Assembly: GCF_029227915.1 (NCBI RefSeq)
Contig: NC_079879.1
Span: 33,732,501-33,796,500 of the forward strand
DNA length: 64,000 nt
Direction of reading: 5' to 3'
DNA from: Hydractinia symbiolongicarpus
Taxonomy: Eukaryota; Cnidaria; Hydrozoa; Anthoathecata; Hydractiniidae
Positions within the stretch are counted from its first letter, which is position 1. Each line of letters opens with the position of its first letter. This document shows, one piece after another, positions 44,101-56,402 of the stretch. The notes under the pieces were generated by a model. The model was not told where the DNA came from and did not search any database. It saw only the letters and a list, made by a program, of their open reading frames with translations. The position numbers and the translations under genes are program-made.

Positions 44101-47100
44101 GGACTTACCTCAATGAGGACTCATGGAGTTTCTCCTTCGGTTTCTATCCAAAGATCAGTCCTAATGTTACCGCTTGTGCTACCGATAGCAGGAAGCACAA
44201 TCCGCCGCAAATGGGTCATCTTCGACTACTCCCAAGTAGGAGAGCGCAAGCAGAAAGCAGGAAAGCACGACGATAAGAAAACCATGTTTTCCACAACATG
44301 GGTAGAACTTATCCTCGGGAATATTTGGCTAAAAGAGTATGCGTAATACTTAACCTTTTCTGACTTTATTCCACAGGGAAATAATTTTAATGACAATATT
44401 AATTCTAATGACGATACAATATGACCGTTGCAGGTTATGGCGAGCGGTTATACTGGTACTGATTAGAAAAAGGCAATAGATTGATACCCTAGCTGAGTCT
44501 CTTAAGGGGGTCCTTCTCCTCTTTGCAGATCCCGCAAAACACAAGGCCAATGCAGGGGTAAACGTGGTGTTTTATATTGACGTTCGAATTATACTTATAC
44601 GCCATGCAGCAGCAGATCATCAATCTTTTCGGAAATCACAATAGGAAAGTTACAATCAAGAATTTCATGAACCAGGACTTCATGGTAGTGGCAGGCTTTA
44701 CAACGCCTTAGCGATAGGATAACTTTGCACATCACCAAAAAAGCAGATGGAAATATCCGATGTTATGTTTATCTTCGGAGCGATGTTTAGCTTAACATTT
44801 TAAATGGTAGGTTCCACAGTCCAGAATACTGATAATGATAAATATTAGACATAGCGAGACAACCACACACGGCTATTTTTACCGGACCGACTGGAGCGAG
44901 AAAAACCTCATCGATGGCGAATACAAGCGACACTTCAATAACATGATCATCCTCTGTCCTAACCTGAGATGAAACTTTACGTCCCTTGAGCGAGCCTCGC
45001 TGAATATATCTACCTAAAAAAACTTACAAGATCAGCGTTTTGAATGGATTGAAAAATTATCGTCAAGTATAGCTAGTGAAGAGATGATCCTTATAGTTGA
45101 CAACATAATCGCGGACTAGAACCCAAGAACGCGGAAAAATCCCTGCTGGAGCTAGCCATCTCCGAAAGGCACAGAAAATAGTCGTACACTGCTGTCTCAA
45201 AGTACCTACGAAGACAAAACAAGCAACTTTTCCTATAGTATCCCCACGAAGCAGAATATGAAGTTGATCAACGAGGAAACGAATGGAAGAACAAGACACA
45301 ACTCAAAAAATCAAGCATACCCGTCTCTATGTGAGACTTAAACTCCTAAAAGTTATACAATTTTAGAGTGAAAATCCTTGTATAAATTCTTCTATCCTAG
45401 TTGGAACCTAAAAGTACAAAGTAAAGATAACCTCTTCTCTGGACTGAGGTTTTTATGGCGGGTATTTAACGATGTTCACAAATGTGCACGTCACTGCAGC
45501 AGATGTAACCTACTTCTCTCTCTCTCTCTGCACTTCATTGGTTTTAGCATGAAAAAATGGGTTAAAATATGTTAAGTTAGCCAAATAAAAGCAAAACAGA
45601 AGCACAAGGTAATGATAACTTGTTTAAGATAAATAAGTTACATAAATAACGGAACATACTTTGTTCAAGAATTTTCCTTTCTTTTGAGCATATCCTCCCC
45701 ATAAGATGAACACAACATTATTTAAATTATCGTTGATGTACTTTACTGTGGCATCGGTAAATTTCTCCCAACCCTAAAATTACATAGTTGATCCAAACAC
45801 ATTTAAAAATTCCTTGTTAAATTTCTTCAAATAATAGCATTACATTGGAATATTTTGAATTTTTAGTTTTTTTTACTATCAACAATTTTATGCTGACAAT
45901 GCTCAAAATCTTATAACATTGACATAAAAATTTGTGGTACTACTTCCATCGTGATAATCATCATTGCAAAGAATTAAAACTGAAAAGAGGTATTCGTGTG
46001 CAAATCTACTTGTTTTTATTTTTATTCATAATAACTCAGTTAAGGTTACAATCGAGAGATTGCTTAACTTCAAAATTTTCGACAATACAGTGCTTCCCAA
46101 ATAACATGAAAATTAATTATTTCCCTAAACTACGATGAAGTGCTATGATCCCGTTCATGTAGCAAACTTAACCCTTAAGGGGCGCCTCGTTTTTTAAAAT
46201 AACATTCTTCACGACAACCTAGAACTCAGGAGTTATGGGGGTCCAACTGTAAGGTTTTTGCACAATTTTCGGATATCTGCAGGTCTCGGCCTTTAAGGGT
46301 TAAAAAACCATCATAATGCAGGCTAATATTCGTTTAAATTAAAATTCCTTAAAAATATATTCTTATAAATAAAAAACGCATAATAGTTTTGAAATATTTT
46401 TCTATCAACCAACCTTATCTTTGTGAGAATTCGGCTTACTTGCTTCAACGGTTAAACATGCATTCAGTAGCAACACACCTAAATAAAATGGTGTCAATGT
46501 AATAAATTGCAGAAGAGAAAACACGTGATTTACAACTGATTTAACTAAAGAGGGTTATATCAGTACATGTATTCCGTACGTATTTTCTTATGAGTTGACA
46601 ATTACATGATTTTTCATTGCATCACAGAAGATTAAAAGTGTTAAATTAGTTATGTAGCACCCAATAATTTTTCAAATTTGTGCGAAGTACATGAAATAAA
46701 GTGCTCTTTTATATATACTGACTGGAGAATTAATTGTTGTTTAACATTATAAAAAAGTGAATCAAAAAGTTGTACCTTGTTTTGCCCAACCAACTAGATG
46801 TCCATGATCTGGCTTTTTAAATCCTGAAATGTCGCTTGCTAATTCTTTATACATGTTGACAAGACTAAAGAACAGGAGAAGTTAGGCATGCAAATTTTTA
46901 TAAACAAAGATTCCAGAAAGATACAATGCAATGTAAAAATAGAAGAAAAAAAGAAACCTTCACAAATGATTTTTTCAAATCCTGAAATGTAGTATAACTG
47001 TGAAAAAGGAATAAATCCTGCAGAAAATTTATCAAAGACAATTTGAAAGAAAGATTTGTATAAAAGACCAAGACTTCAGGCCAAGGAAAGATCATTTTCT

Positions 47101-50100
47101 GTGTTGCATGACTGCATGCACAAGTTTTTTTTTTATCTTGTTTGTTAATTTTACACAGAAAACAATGCAATTTCGCTAATTTTCATTATTTTTCATTTCA
47201 CTATTAAAAAATAGTTCATTGTTTGTCAATTCGACCATAAACCATAAATTTGTCAATATTTTTTATTTGAATAGACCCATTTTCATATCCGTTGTTGTTC
47301 CGCTATTGATACAAATTTCGTTTTTGACCTAAGAAAAATTCACGTTGTCTTCTTTAGTTTGGGACAAGCATTTTTGGACAAAATTATATATATGCCAATA
47401 ACATCACCAATTCTGATAACCTTGAAATTCCACATTTGTTTGGAAGAAGACAACTATTCATATCATCATAATTCACAGCTATAGCTATAGTATACCTAGC
47501 TCATTTAACACCAAGAATAATAAGCAAACTATAAAAAAATATATCTGTCAGATACATACTATTACTCCATATTATTGCCAAACGTTAAAAATTTTGTACA
47601 TGATGCAAGTAAACAAACCATATCTGCATTAGTGCGGTGCATACCCATAACTAATCTCTCTTTATGTTTTTCTGTATTTTGGTGTGTATATTTCGCAGAA
47701 TGATAAATCGATACAGAAATCAGTCTATTGTTTGTTCTAAGGGCGGTTGCTACTCCCATAAAAATAATTTAAAACTGTGGCTTTTCGTTTTTAAAGTTTA
47801 TAAAATGTAGGCACATTTGCATTTTTGAGCAGAAAACACACTGAACATGTTTCCAAGGCTACCATACAAAATAGATAATTTAATAACTTTCCTTGGCTTA
47901 ATCACCAACTACTTTTCGTTTTCATGTTTCATAAATTTGAATCTTGAATACAAAGAAAACATAAATAAACCAACCTTGGTGGTGCAGGTACTCCAATTTG
48001 TACACTGAAGCACAAACCTGAATTCATTATTATATAATTAAAAACATCTTACTGATATTATAAAAAAAAACAATTTACTTAACTGTACTTACCATGTGCT
48101 TGATTTGGTCCATGATACGGATCTTGTCCAAGAATAACAACTTTAAGGTCTTGTATGTCACAAAATCTTGTCCAACTATACACATGTTTTTCTGAAAGAA
48201 ATACACTTAAGCCTCAGGTAAAATAGATTTACCGTGTTTTCCAGTATATAACCCACACATCGTATAACCCGCAGCTCAGCTTTTTTAGGGAGTTATAAAC
48301 TAGATGCTATCAGATAGCCCGCACCTTCGTATAACCCGCATAAAATTTCAATCAATGTGTTTTTCTAACCCGTACCTTTGCATAACCTGCATCATGTTAA
48401 GAAAAAAATTCAGCGTATTTTTACTTATCCTAATCATTTTATAAACATGTGCATGTGTTCTGTTTTTTCATGCTGGAGACAAGTAGCGAATCTTTTAGTC
48501 TTAACTTCCTTGTCTCCGATTGCCGAAATAATGAATTAAAATTAATTTGACAAGTCGATTTTCTGCTAATGCCGACAGTACTAAATCAGACAATGCTGTT
48601 TTCTTTTTATTTGTAGACATTAGTTTTAGCCAATAATAACTCTTGCTTCCTGCGATTAAACAAACAAACAAATAAAAACCATTCTATTAGGTTATAAACC
48701 TAAAGTAAAATCTCTATTTTTTATGTATATTTAAGTTTTTTTGGCATATAATTATCACGGATTGTCTGCAACAGCGATGTTTAATTGACACGTATTTCAC
48801 AACCTAGTGCCCAGGACTTAATTATTAATTCCTGTTAAAAAATTTGAAAAATGATAAAATTAAAGTACAGATAATAATTTTCTTTTCTTATCTTCGCTAC
48901 CTGAAAATCAAAAATATAAAATACAATTAATAAGACACACGCAACTATCTCCTCCTCATTGCCGCCATTTATTTTATTATGCACACTGTGATTGCTGAGA
49001 TATAAATAGATAACAGAATTCTATAAACATTAGAAAAGAATGTTCCGTACATTGCTGTTACAGACAATCCGTAATAATTATTATGTTGTTTATTTTTATG
49101 CCAAAAAAACTTAAAAATACATAAAAAACAGAGATTTTAGTTTATGCTTATAACTTGATAGAATGGTTTTTTATTTGTTTGTTTGTTTAATTGCAGGAAG
49201 CAAAAGTTATTAATGGCTGAAACTAATGTCTACAAATAAAAAGAAAACAGCATTGTCTGATTTAGTACTGTCGGCATTAGCAGAAGATCGACTTGTCAAA
49301 TTAATTTTAATTCATTATTATTTCGGCAATCGGAGACAACGAAGTTAAGACTAAGAGATTCGCTAGTTCAGACACTCGGTTCTCGTGGTTGGGGTTCACG
49401 AGTTTAAATGTCCCCCAACTTGTCTCCAGCATGAAAAAACAGAACACACGAACATGTTTATAAAATAATTACGTAAGTAAAAATATGCTGAATTTTTTTC
49501 TTAACATGATGCGGGTTATGCAAAGGTGCGGGTTAGTAAAACACATTGATTGAAATTTTATGCAGGTTATACGAAGGTGCGGGCTATCTGATAGCATCTA
49601 GTTTATAACTCCCTAAAAAAGCTGAGCTGCGGGTTATACAATGTGCGGGTTATATAGCGGAAAATACGGTATAAACTTTAAATTTTGCAATAAATGACAG
49701 AAAATTTAAAACTTATCACATAACCCGCACCACAATATAACCCGCACCAAAGGTGAAGCTCGTAAAAATAAACTTATAACCCGCGGGTTATACACCGGAA
49801 AATACGGTAGCCTTAACCATGCCTATCAGAAATTGAGCTTTTTAAATATACATATATATTTATACTTATGCCAACTATTTTTTTCTTATTACCTTAAGTG
49901 GATAAATTTTAGCGGGGATTTCATTTGGCAAACAGTAAATTATGTTAAATTTGGCAAGTATTTAATTTGGCGAATATTCAGTTATCAAATTTTGGCAAAT
50001 ATTCAGTTATCAAAATTTCGGCGGGTATTTAACTTGGCGAATTTCGCCGAAATTCACTAAATTTGCCAAATTTAATCCTCACCAAAATTTATCCACTTAA

Positions 50101-50924
50101 GGTAATTTAAACTATAAATTTAAGGGATAACTAAAATTTTTTAAATCTGATAAATAATGCATAAGGTGTACTGTTGAATTAAATCTTTCCTTTAGTTCTT
50201 GTCAGGAATTCAAATCCGATGCCTCAAAGCTGGATAAGAATTAAGAAAACAGTTAAAGTTTATATTTTTAGGAGGGTATTTATTTTTCTAAGGTTATTTC
50301 AGATGGTAGTTAATTGAGCAAGAATGCAAAAGCTTTTTACCATAAATTTACAACATATTTAAAACTTTTAATAATTATTTTTTTCTTTGATCAAAATTTT
50401 ATAATTTAGTCTTATGATAAAACGATGACAATGTTTGTAATCTGATAGAACATTAAAATTCAAAAGTATATTATATATATAAATATAGTCCTTACCAGGG
50501 GGATATATAGTAGCTCTTTTTCTTTCTGCAATTAAAAAATCTTGAAGCTAAGTAAAATAAAAAAATTTTATAATTTTTCCTTATTTCATTTTGTAATGCT
50601 GTTCCAGTAATTATAATCACTTACCTTCTGAAAGTATGGCTTTGTAAATTCAGATTGTAAGGCTACTTTCCATGAATGTCCCATGTCGATTCCCTGTTGT
50701 GCATTATGTTCCAGTTTTTTTAAAGCTTCTTTCTTGTTTTCTTCTATTCTTTTCCTTTGATCCGGTGAAAGTGGTGGAGAAGTATCCAGGTTTGTTTTTG
50801 TCTTTTTAGAGGATGGGGTGTCATCGTTATTTTTATTATCACTACTTCGTTTTCCAGGTTTTGTAAAAAACGATGCAATGTTCTTTTGTTTGTTATCTTG
50901 TTTTTTAGATTTAGGAGGCATCAT
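41200..50924 (-). CDS. UNG: Uracil-DNA glycosylase, 8 exons
   Basis: UNG removes uracil from DNA at the start of base-excision repair in nucleus and mitochondria. Exons on the minus strand are 50924-50625, 50547-50496, 48191-48093, 48017-47975, 46864-46776, 46478-46414, 45773-45660 and 41352-41200. Junctions are GT/AG and in frame. The total is 915 nt, or 304 residues (human nuclear form 313). The N-terminus has a PCNA-binding PIP box QKNIASFF within the first 25 residues, as in nuclear UNG2, then a Ser/Lys-rich linker. Catalytic motifs are [13 protein letters not shown] with Asp141, [29 protein letters not shown] and [15 protein letters not shown] with His264. The frame is also open upstream to 51062, where an alternative ATG (50993) would add a basic leader. 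Introns 2, 6 and 7 are packed with mobile elements. No lesions were found. Confidence 0.96.
41353..44479. other. UNG intron 7, distal part: unassigned, probably decayed mobile element
   Basis: From about 41700 the base composition becomes more GC-rich and less low-complexity than the flanks. Many short overlapping frames occur on both strands (for example 41927-42157 plus, 42649-42882 plus, 43146-43415 minus, 44037-44346 plus). They look like an eroded protein-coding element. It is next to the Polinton-like remnant and may belong to it, but I could not identify a domain. Confidence 0.35.
44480..44720 (+). pseudogene. Possible Polinton capsid-protein remnant
   Basis: A broken plus-strand frame includes [18 protein letters not shown] followed by short fragments. 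Its position directly before the ATPase remnant and its general look suggest the end of a Polinton major capsid gene. The match is weak and the frame is disrupted. Confidence 0.3.
44866..45345 (+). pseudogene. Decayed Polinton/Maverick packaging ATPase (FtsK/HerA type)
   Basis: Plus-strand fragments include a P-loop [10 protein letters not shown] at 44878-44907, in which the second conserved Gly of GxGKT is replaced by Arg. After a frame change come [19 protein letters not shown] (about 44907-44963), a stop, and [12 protein letters not shown] (about 45134-45169), then [15 protein letters not shown] and YPHEAEY separated by stop codons. These are short blocks typical of the Polinton genome-packaging ATPase. 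The copy is clearly dead: several stops, at least one frame change and a damaged nucleotide-binding loop. It lies in UNG intron 7, opposite to UNG. Confidence 0.65.
46172..46299. mobile_element. 128-bp piggyBac-like miniature element with TTAA duplication
   Basis: The ends are CCCTTAAGGGGCG (left) and, from the other strand, CCCTTAAAGGCCGAG (right). They are flanked by TTAA at 46168-46171 and 46300-46303. TTAA targets and CCC-starting repeats are typical of piggyBac. It lies in UNG intron 6. Confidence 0.7.
48231..49670. mobile_element. Large foldback element in UNG intron 2
   Basis: Two inverted arms of roughly 550-615 bp (48231-48780 and 49055-49670) surround a loop of about 275 bp. The ends are ACCGTGTTTTCC and GGAAAATACGGT. 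Subterminal sequence repeats the unit ATAACCCGCA(CC) several times. A further end-like sequence, ACACCGGAAAATACGGT, lies at 49792-49808 with its own ATAACCCGC repeats, so a second partial copy abuts it. The loop is shared with the repeat at 51915-52390. No coding capacity was seen. Confidence 0.8.
49888..50106. mobile_element. 219-bp palindromic miniature element
   Basis: The left end is ATTACCTTAAGTGGATAAAT and the right end is its complement ATTTATCCACTTAAGGTAAT; the arms run about 33 bp. The interior repeats TTTGGCGAATATTCAG/TTTGGCAAATATTCAG motifs. It lies in UNG intron 2. Confidence 0.75.
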
Positions 50925-51914
50925 GAACTTGTTTACAATTTGTGTTACTTTGTATCGATATGAACTCCTTGATTTCAATAGAATTGTAAGCATCAGCAGT
51001 TCTTTGTTGCACAAATATAAAATCTGTTTAAAGTAAGTGAAGTAAGATTCAAAAGATTTCAAAACTATATATGTGCACAGCTTAGGCGAAACTGTTGAAA
51101 TTAACTTTATATTTGATAATTTTGTTATTGTAGCTCTAAATATAATTTACCTAATATATGCATTGGATAAATTGGATTTAAATACTTCCTATTTTAACAT
51201 GGCGCTGCAAGAAGATAGACCTGGGAAGCCCTTAAAAAATATTACCACTTATCTGTTCAGGTATTGTCATTGAATAATATAGACATGCCATTTTGTAAGG
51301 TTTTAGGTAGGCATGTGATGATAAAATTTAAATTTTCAAGAAGCAAAAGTAAGACCAAAATTCCTTTATCCCTTACACTGCCCAGGAGCTTGGTTTTGAC
51401 ATGGGGAACATGCGAAGAGCAATTTCTAACAAAGTTTACAGCCTACTTGTGGAACAAACAATATTTAAAATAAATTAAATTACGGAAAGTTGAAGCGTGG
51501 CTAATAACAAAATTTAATATTTCAATGCTAAGGATGGATCATGAAATTCCTCACTACAATCATATTCCCTTACTATCAAAGACTTTTTTATTTTTTTACT
51601 TATTGTTTTTAAACTTTATTTCTTCGAAAGACGATTATATAATATATATAAAAGCTTGAATTATAAAATCAAAAAAGGCTACTGAACAAAACATATAAAT
51701 ATTTGACAGCTTCCTTTCACAAATTACGCAAATAACACAAATTTAAAGTTTTTTAAAAGAACACAAGACCTTACTCTCTCTAAAACACAATTCTGGAGAT
51801 CAATTTTTCTTCTGCGTTGAATGTTATTCTAATCTATTTATATCTTTGCAATCACATTGGGCATATTGAAATGATTTGCTTCTCGTAATAGAGCAGTATG
51901 GCAGGTATCATTTT
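50925..51914. other. UNG 5' flank; no further gene seen
   Basis: This includes the open upstream extension of the UNG frame to 51062. Short plus-strand frames at 51073-51473 are not recognised. Confidence 0.4.
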
Positions 51915-52390
51915 CAGGTGTTATTGACATGTATCTCACAAGTTAGTGCCCAGGACTTAAGTGATAAATCTATATTAAAATATACGTCTGTCTGTCTGTC
52001 ACGCAAAGTGGTAGCTTAGCTGCGCAAGTAGCGAGACGCACGCAATGCGGTATAAAAAGGACGGTGGAACCCGTGGATTGTTCCACGGGTTAACGGCTAG
52101 TGCTGTTAAAAAACAGTAAAAAATGTAACAATTTAGTTTGAATGATATTTTTCTTTTCTTTTTTATATTCATTACTTTCATACAACAGGTGGCCACAAAA
52201 AATGTGAAAAAATACAATTAATAAGGCACATGAAACTTTGTCCTCCCCATTACTGCCACTCATTTTATTATGCACACTATGATTGGGAGATGAAAATGGA
52301 TAATCAAATTATAAAAACATAAGAAAGAATCTTCCATACATCGTTGTTAAAGACGATCTGTAATAATTCATTATTTTGTTTTTTAATGCA
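51915..52390. repeat. Dispersed repeat related to the loop of the foldback element
   Basis: Shared blocks with 48785-49090 are TTAGTGCCCAGGACTTAA, ATACAATTAATAAG, TTTATTATGCACACT and GTAATAATT near the right end. It is interrupted by the Helitron at 51969-52100, directly after the CCCAGGACTTAA block. Confidence 0.7.
51969..52100. mobile_element. Non-autonomous Helitron-like element, monomer
   Basis: It starts TCTATATTAAAATATACG after an A and ends in the hairpin CCCGTGGATTGTTCCACGGG, then TTAACGGCTAG before a T. It has the same body as the unit at 2266-2547. It is nested inside the dispersed repeat at 51915-52390, giving an empty-site comparison with 48785-49090. Confidence 0.75.
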
Positions 52391-52670
52391 TTTTAACTAT
52401 GCAGTTTTCTACGTACACTGAAAAAATTTTAAGTTAACGATAAGGGTTTTAAAGCCTTCTTAAATCATCTTCTGACTTCATATTTAGCTTTTGTCGTAAT
52501 TTCTATAATTTTAGAAAGCTATTCGCAGACATAAAGAAAACAAAATTTGGACAAAATTTGCCCGTGTGTGGAGGCGTGCACGCCTCTCACAAAATGGACT
52601 GTATAGATATTATTATGTCATGACCAAGTGAGTTTATTCTGGGCTGTGTTTCAAAAGCTCGGTAAAAGAT

Positions 52671-53003
52671 GGCGCCATAGATTAGTGGTTATAGTTCTCG
52701 TACTCTGTGCGGGAGACTGGGGTTCGATTTATCTTGATGGCGATTCAACATGGGCGAGTGAATATTACCATAGCCCAAGTTAATCCAAGCCATGTGAGGG
52801 AAATTGGGAAGATGGCAAACTGTGTAGGCCGTTGGATGTTGCCAGGAGTTGTCTAGTAGAGTGTGGGTCCTAATTGGGTCTGTGTAGCTCATAATGAGCA
52901 TTAAATACTCTAGGACCATGGCCACTCCTGGAAATAATAGACAGGGTATATCGCTTGATATTTGTGAGGCTAGCCATGTAAAATATGCACATCTATCTAT
53001 CTA
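52671..53003 (+). mobile_element. tRNA-derived SINE, full length
   Basis: This plus-strand copy of the 15403-15770 family has the tRNA-like head (GGTTCGATT kept), the body with small deletions, and a short (ATCT)n tail. It is more diverged than the copies at 15403 and 33064. Confidence 0.87.
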
Positions 53004-54565
53004 CGCTACCAATTGTCCTGCATGAGGCAAAAAATCCAACATTGCAACACCATAAACCGTTTGGCAAAAATGTACCCGCAAAAAAACCTAAGACTCAATA
53101 GAAGCACCAATCGCTCATCTTTCGTAAGAGAAAGAAAAGGGACTTTATACACACACGTCAGAAAAAATCAAAATTGATGCCGAACTTTCAACAAACAGTG
53201 CGAACCAACTATCATGAATGAATATTTCATGACAGAGAAAATGGCATTTGCTTCACAGAATTTAAATCCTTCTACCTTAATAAACATCAAGGAAAACCCC
53301 CTCTACCACAAATAAGTGTGTGCTGTTGGGGATCAACACTCATCTATTCAGGCTATTCACTAATACTTTTCAATTAACAAACTTTCTACCATTCAACCAC
53401 TCTGCGAAAAAGTTAATCGCATGGTTGCATGTAACTTAACATCCTGCTTAGTATATTTCCATTTTCAATGTATTGGCCAACATCCATCCCATCCTGACTG
53501 TCCATAAAATATACCGAACAGACCAACTCAACTTTGAAATGAGGTGACAAAAGAAAATGTTACAACACTCAAACAATACCTCTTCAAGAAATTTTTCGAT
53601 ATAACCTTTATTAAAAAAAGGGACACAAAGCCAGCCCACATTCACATTGCTGAAAATGCAAAACTATTGTAAAATTTGCTGGACAGTTAATCTATAAAAT
53701 CTAAATGCGTACATGCTATTTCCCCTAGATGATAAGTGTTACACTTTACCACTTACATAACTGAGTGGGGTCATTATTATCTCCATAAAGGTTTATAGCA
53801 TTTTTTCCTGACTGAATTACACATCAGTTGTTTCTTGTCTCCATTTATGTTTTTTTGGCATAAAAATTTGTTATTTCTTTCATTATTTTTGACCTAACAA
53901 GAAATCTTTTTCCTGCCCAAGGTGCTGTTTTCTTTTGCAGAGAGCTCAATGCTGAATGGTCAGACCTTAAGGGTTGTTGTGTAGCAAAAAAGGAAACTTG
54001 AACTTTATGTTTTGTGGCCTGAACCTGGAGGGATTCAATTGTATTGAAACTTATCACACAAATTTTGTTTTAAAGTTTCAAAGTTTACGCTAGCCAGCTA
54101 GAATTTTCCTAAATAAAATTGCGAAGCTAAAAACACCATCTGAACCTACGTTTCTTATTGAGAACAACAGCAACTGTTCAGTGTACAAACTCAAGGTGCA
54201 GTAGTAACAGTAAACAATATTGTCGTCTGGATAAACTTTAGTTGGCTATATTTGTTAGAGTCGACCTTGTGGAGATGTAGCTAGCTAGCTAGGGATCTTT
54301 TTTTTCCTGCTAACCCTCTCTCTCTCCATTTCTTTCTTGATACACGCATTGTAAAAAACTGCTACAGGATCTTTAGGGAAGCACTTCATGGAAGGATCCA
54401 TATAGTCTGTGAATATGTCTGAACCTCTAACACAACCTCACCTTTACCCGACATTGTCGTATTCCTTTCCTCACGACAGCTCAACTGCATCCGACACGCG
54501 ACGTTAAACAATTTATCAACGTCGTGATGTTGTTAATACATACTACTGCCTAATGTAATATCTTT
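53004..54565. other. Intergenic; no gene seen
   Basis: No conserved exon or RNA gene was recognised. Short frames only. Confidence 0.4.
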
Positions 54566-56402
54566 GTAATATACAGTAATACACTGTAGCACTTAGTAAT
54601 ATGCCGTATTGTATACTGTAGTATTCGGTAATACACTGTAATACTTTGTAGTATTCAGTTGTACACTGTAATACCTTGTAGTATTCGGTAATACACTGTA
54701 ATACTTTGTAGTATTCAGTAATACACTGTAATACCTTGTAGTATTCGGTAATACACTGTAATATTTGTAGTATTCAGTTGTACACTGTAATACCTTGTAG
54801 TATTCAGTAATACACTGTAATACCTTGTAGTATTCGGTAATACACTGTAATACCTTGTAGTATTCGGTAATACACTGTAATATTTGTAGTATTCAGTTGT
54901 ACACTGTAATACCTTGTAGTATTCAGTAATACACTGTAATACCTTGTAGTATTCGGTAATACACTGTAATACTTTGTAGTATTCAGTTGTACACTGTAAT
55001 ACCTTGTAGTATTCGGTAATATACTGTAATACCTTGTAGTATTCAGTAATATACTGTAATACCTTGTAGTATTCGGTAATACACTGTAATACTTTGTAGT
55101 ATTCAGTAGTACACTGTAATACCTTGTAGTATTCAGTAATATACTGTAATGCCTTGTAGTATTCGGTAATACACTGTAATACCTTGTAGTATTCAGTAAT
55201 ATACTGTAATACCTTGTAGTATTCAGTAATATACTGTAATACCTTGTAGTATTCGGTAATACACTGTAATACTTTGTAGTATTCAGTAACACACTGTAAT
55301 ACCTTGTAGTATTCGGTAATACACTGTAATATTTGTAGTATTCAGTTGTACACTGTAATACCTTGTAGTATTCAGTAATACACTGTAATACCTTGTAGTA
55401 TTCGGTAATACACTGTAATACTTTGTAGTATTCAGTTGTACACTGTAATACCTTGTAGTATTCGGTAATATACTGTAATACTTTGTAGTATTCAGTAGTA
55501 CACTGTAATACCTTGTAGTATTCAGTAATATACTGTAATGCCTTGTAGTATTTGGTAATACACTGTAATACCTTGTAGTATTCAGTAATATACTGTAATA
55601 CCTTGTAGTATTCGGTAATACACTGTAATACTTTGTAGTATTCAGTAATACACTGTAATACCTTGTAGTATTCGGTAATACACTGTAATACTTTGTAGTA
55701 TTCAGTAGTACACTGTAATACCTTGTAGTATTCAGTAATATACTGTAATGCCTTGTAGTATTCGGTAATACACTGTAATACTTTGTAGTATTCAGTAATA
55801 CACTGTAATACCTTGTAGTATTCGGTAATACACTGTAATACTTTGTAGTATTCAGTAGTACACTGTAATACCTTGTAGTATTCAGTAATATACTGTAATG
55901 CCTTGTAGTATTCGGTAATACACTGTAATACCTTTTAGTATTCAGTAGTACACTGTAATACCTTGTAGTATTCAGTAATATACTGTAATGCCTTGTAGTA
56001 TTCGGTAATACACTGTAATACCTTGTAGTATTCAGTAATATACTGTAATGCTTTGTAGTATTCGGTAATACACTGTAATACTTTGTAGTATTCGGTAATA
56101 TACTGTAATGCCTTGTAGTATTCGGTAATACACTGTATTACCTTGTAGTATTCAGTAATACACTGTAATGCCTTGTAGTATTCGGTAATACACTGTTATA
56201 CCTTGTAGTATTCAGTAATATACTGTAATACCTTGTAGTATTCGGTAATACACTGTAATACTTTGTAGTATTCAGTAGTACACTGTAATACCTTGTAGTA
56301 TTCAGTAATATACTGTTATGCCTTGTAGTATTCGGTAATACACTGTAATACCTTGTAGTATTCAGTAATATACTGTAATACCTTGTAGTATTCGGTAATA
56401 CA
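54566..56402. repeat. 30-bp minisatellite, about 60 copies
   Basis: The unit resembles CACTGTAATACCTTGTAGTA + TTCGGTAATA. Variants at the end of each unit (CGGTAATA, CAGTAATA, CAGTTGTA, CAGTAGTA) and the CACTG/TACTG start alternate, giving higher-order periods of 60 bp and more. Each unit contains a dyad, AATAC-N6-GTATT. Because 30 is divisible by 3, a minus-strand frame stays open for 162 codons with an NTTRYYSVLP repeat; this is a by-product, not a gene. Confidence 0.95.

Noticed and set aside
41650-45400. Terminal inverted repeats of the Polinton-like element (TAGGATAGGATAG near 41660 against CTATCCTAG near 45394)
   Set aside because: The match is only a few bases and no 6-bp duplication was found, so I did not set element boundaries.
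54804-55292. 162-codon open frame (NTTRYYSVLP repeats) on the minus strand
   Set aside because: It is a by-product of a 30-bp minisatellite whose unit length is divisible by 3 and lacks stops in that frame.
54566-56402. CRISPR-like array
   Set aside because: Tandem repeats without spacers in an animal genome; it is a minisatellite.
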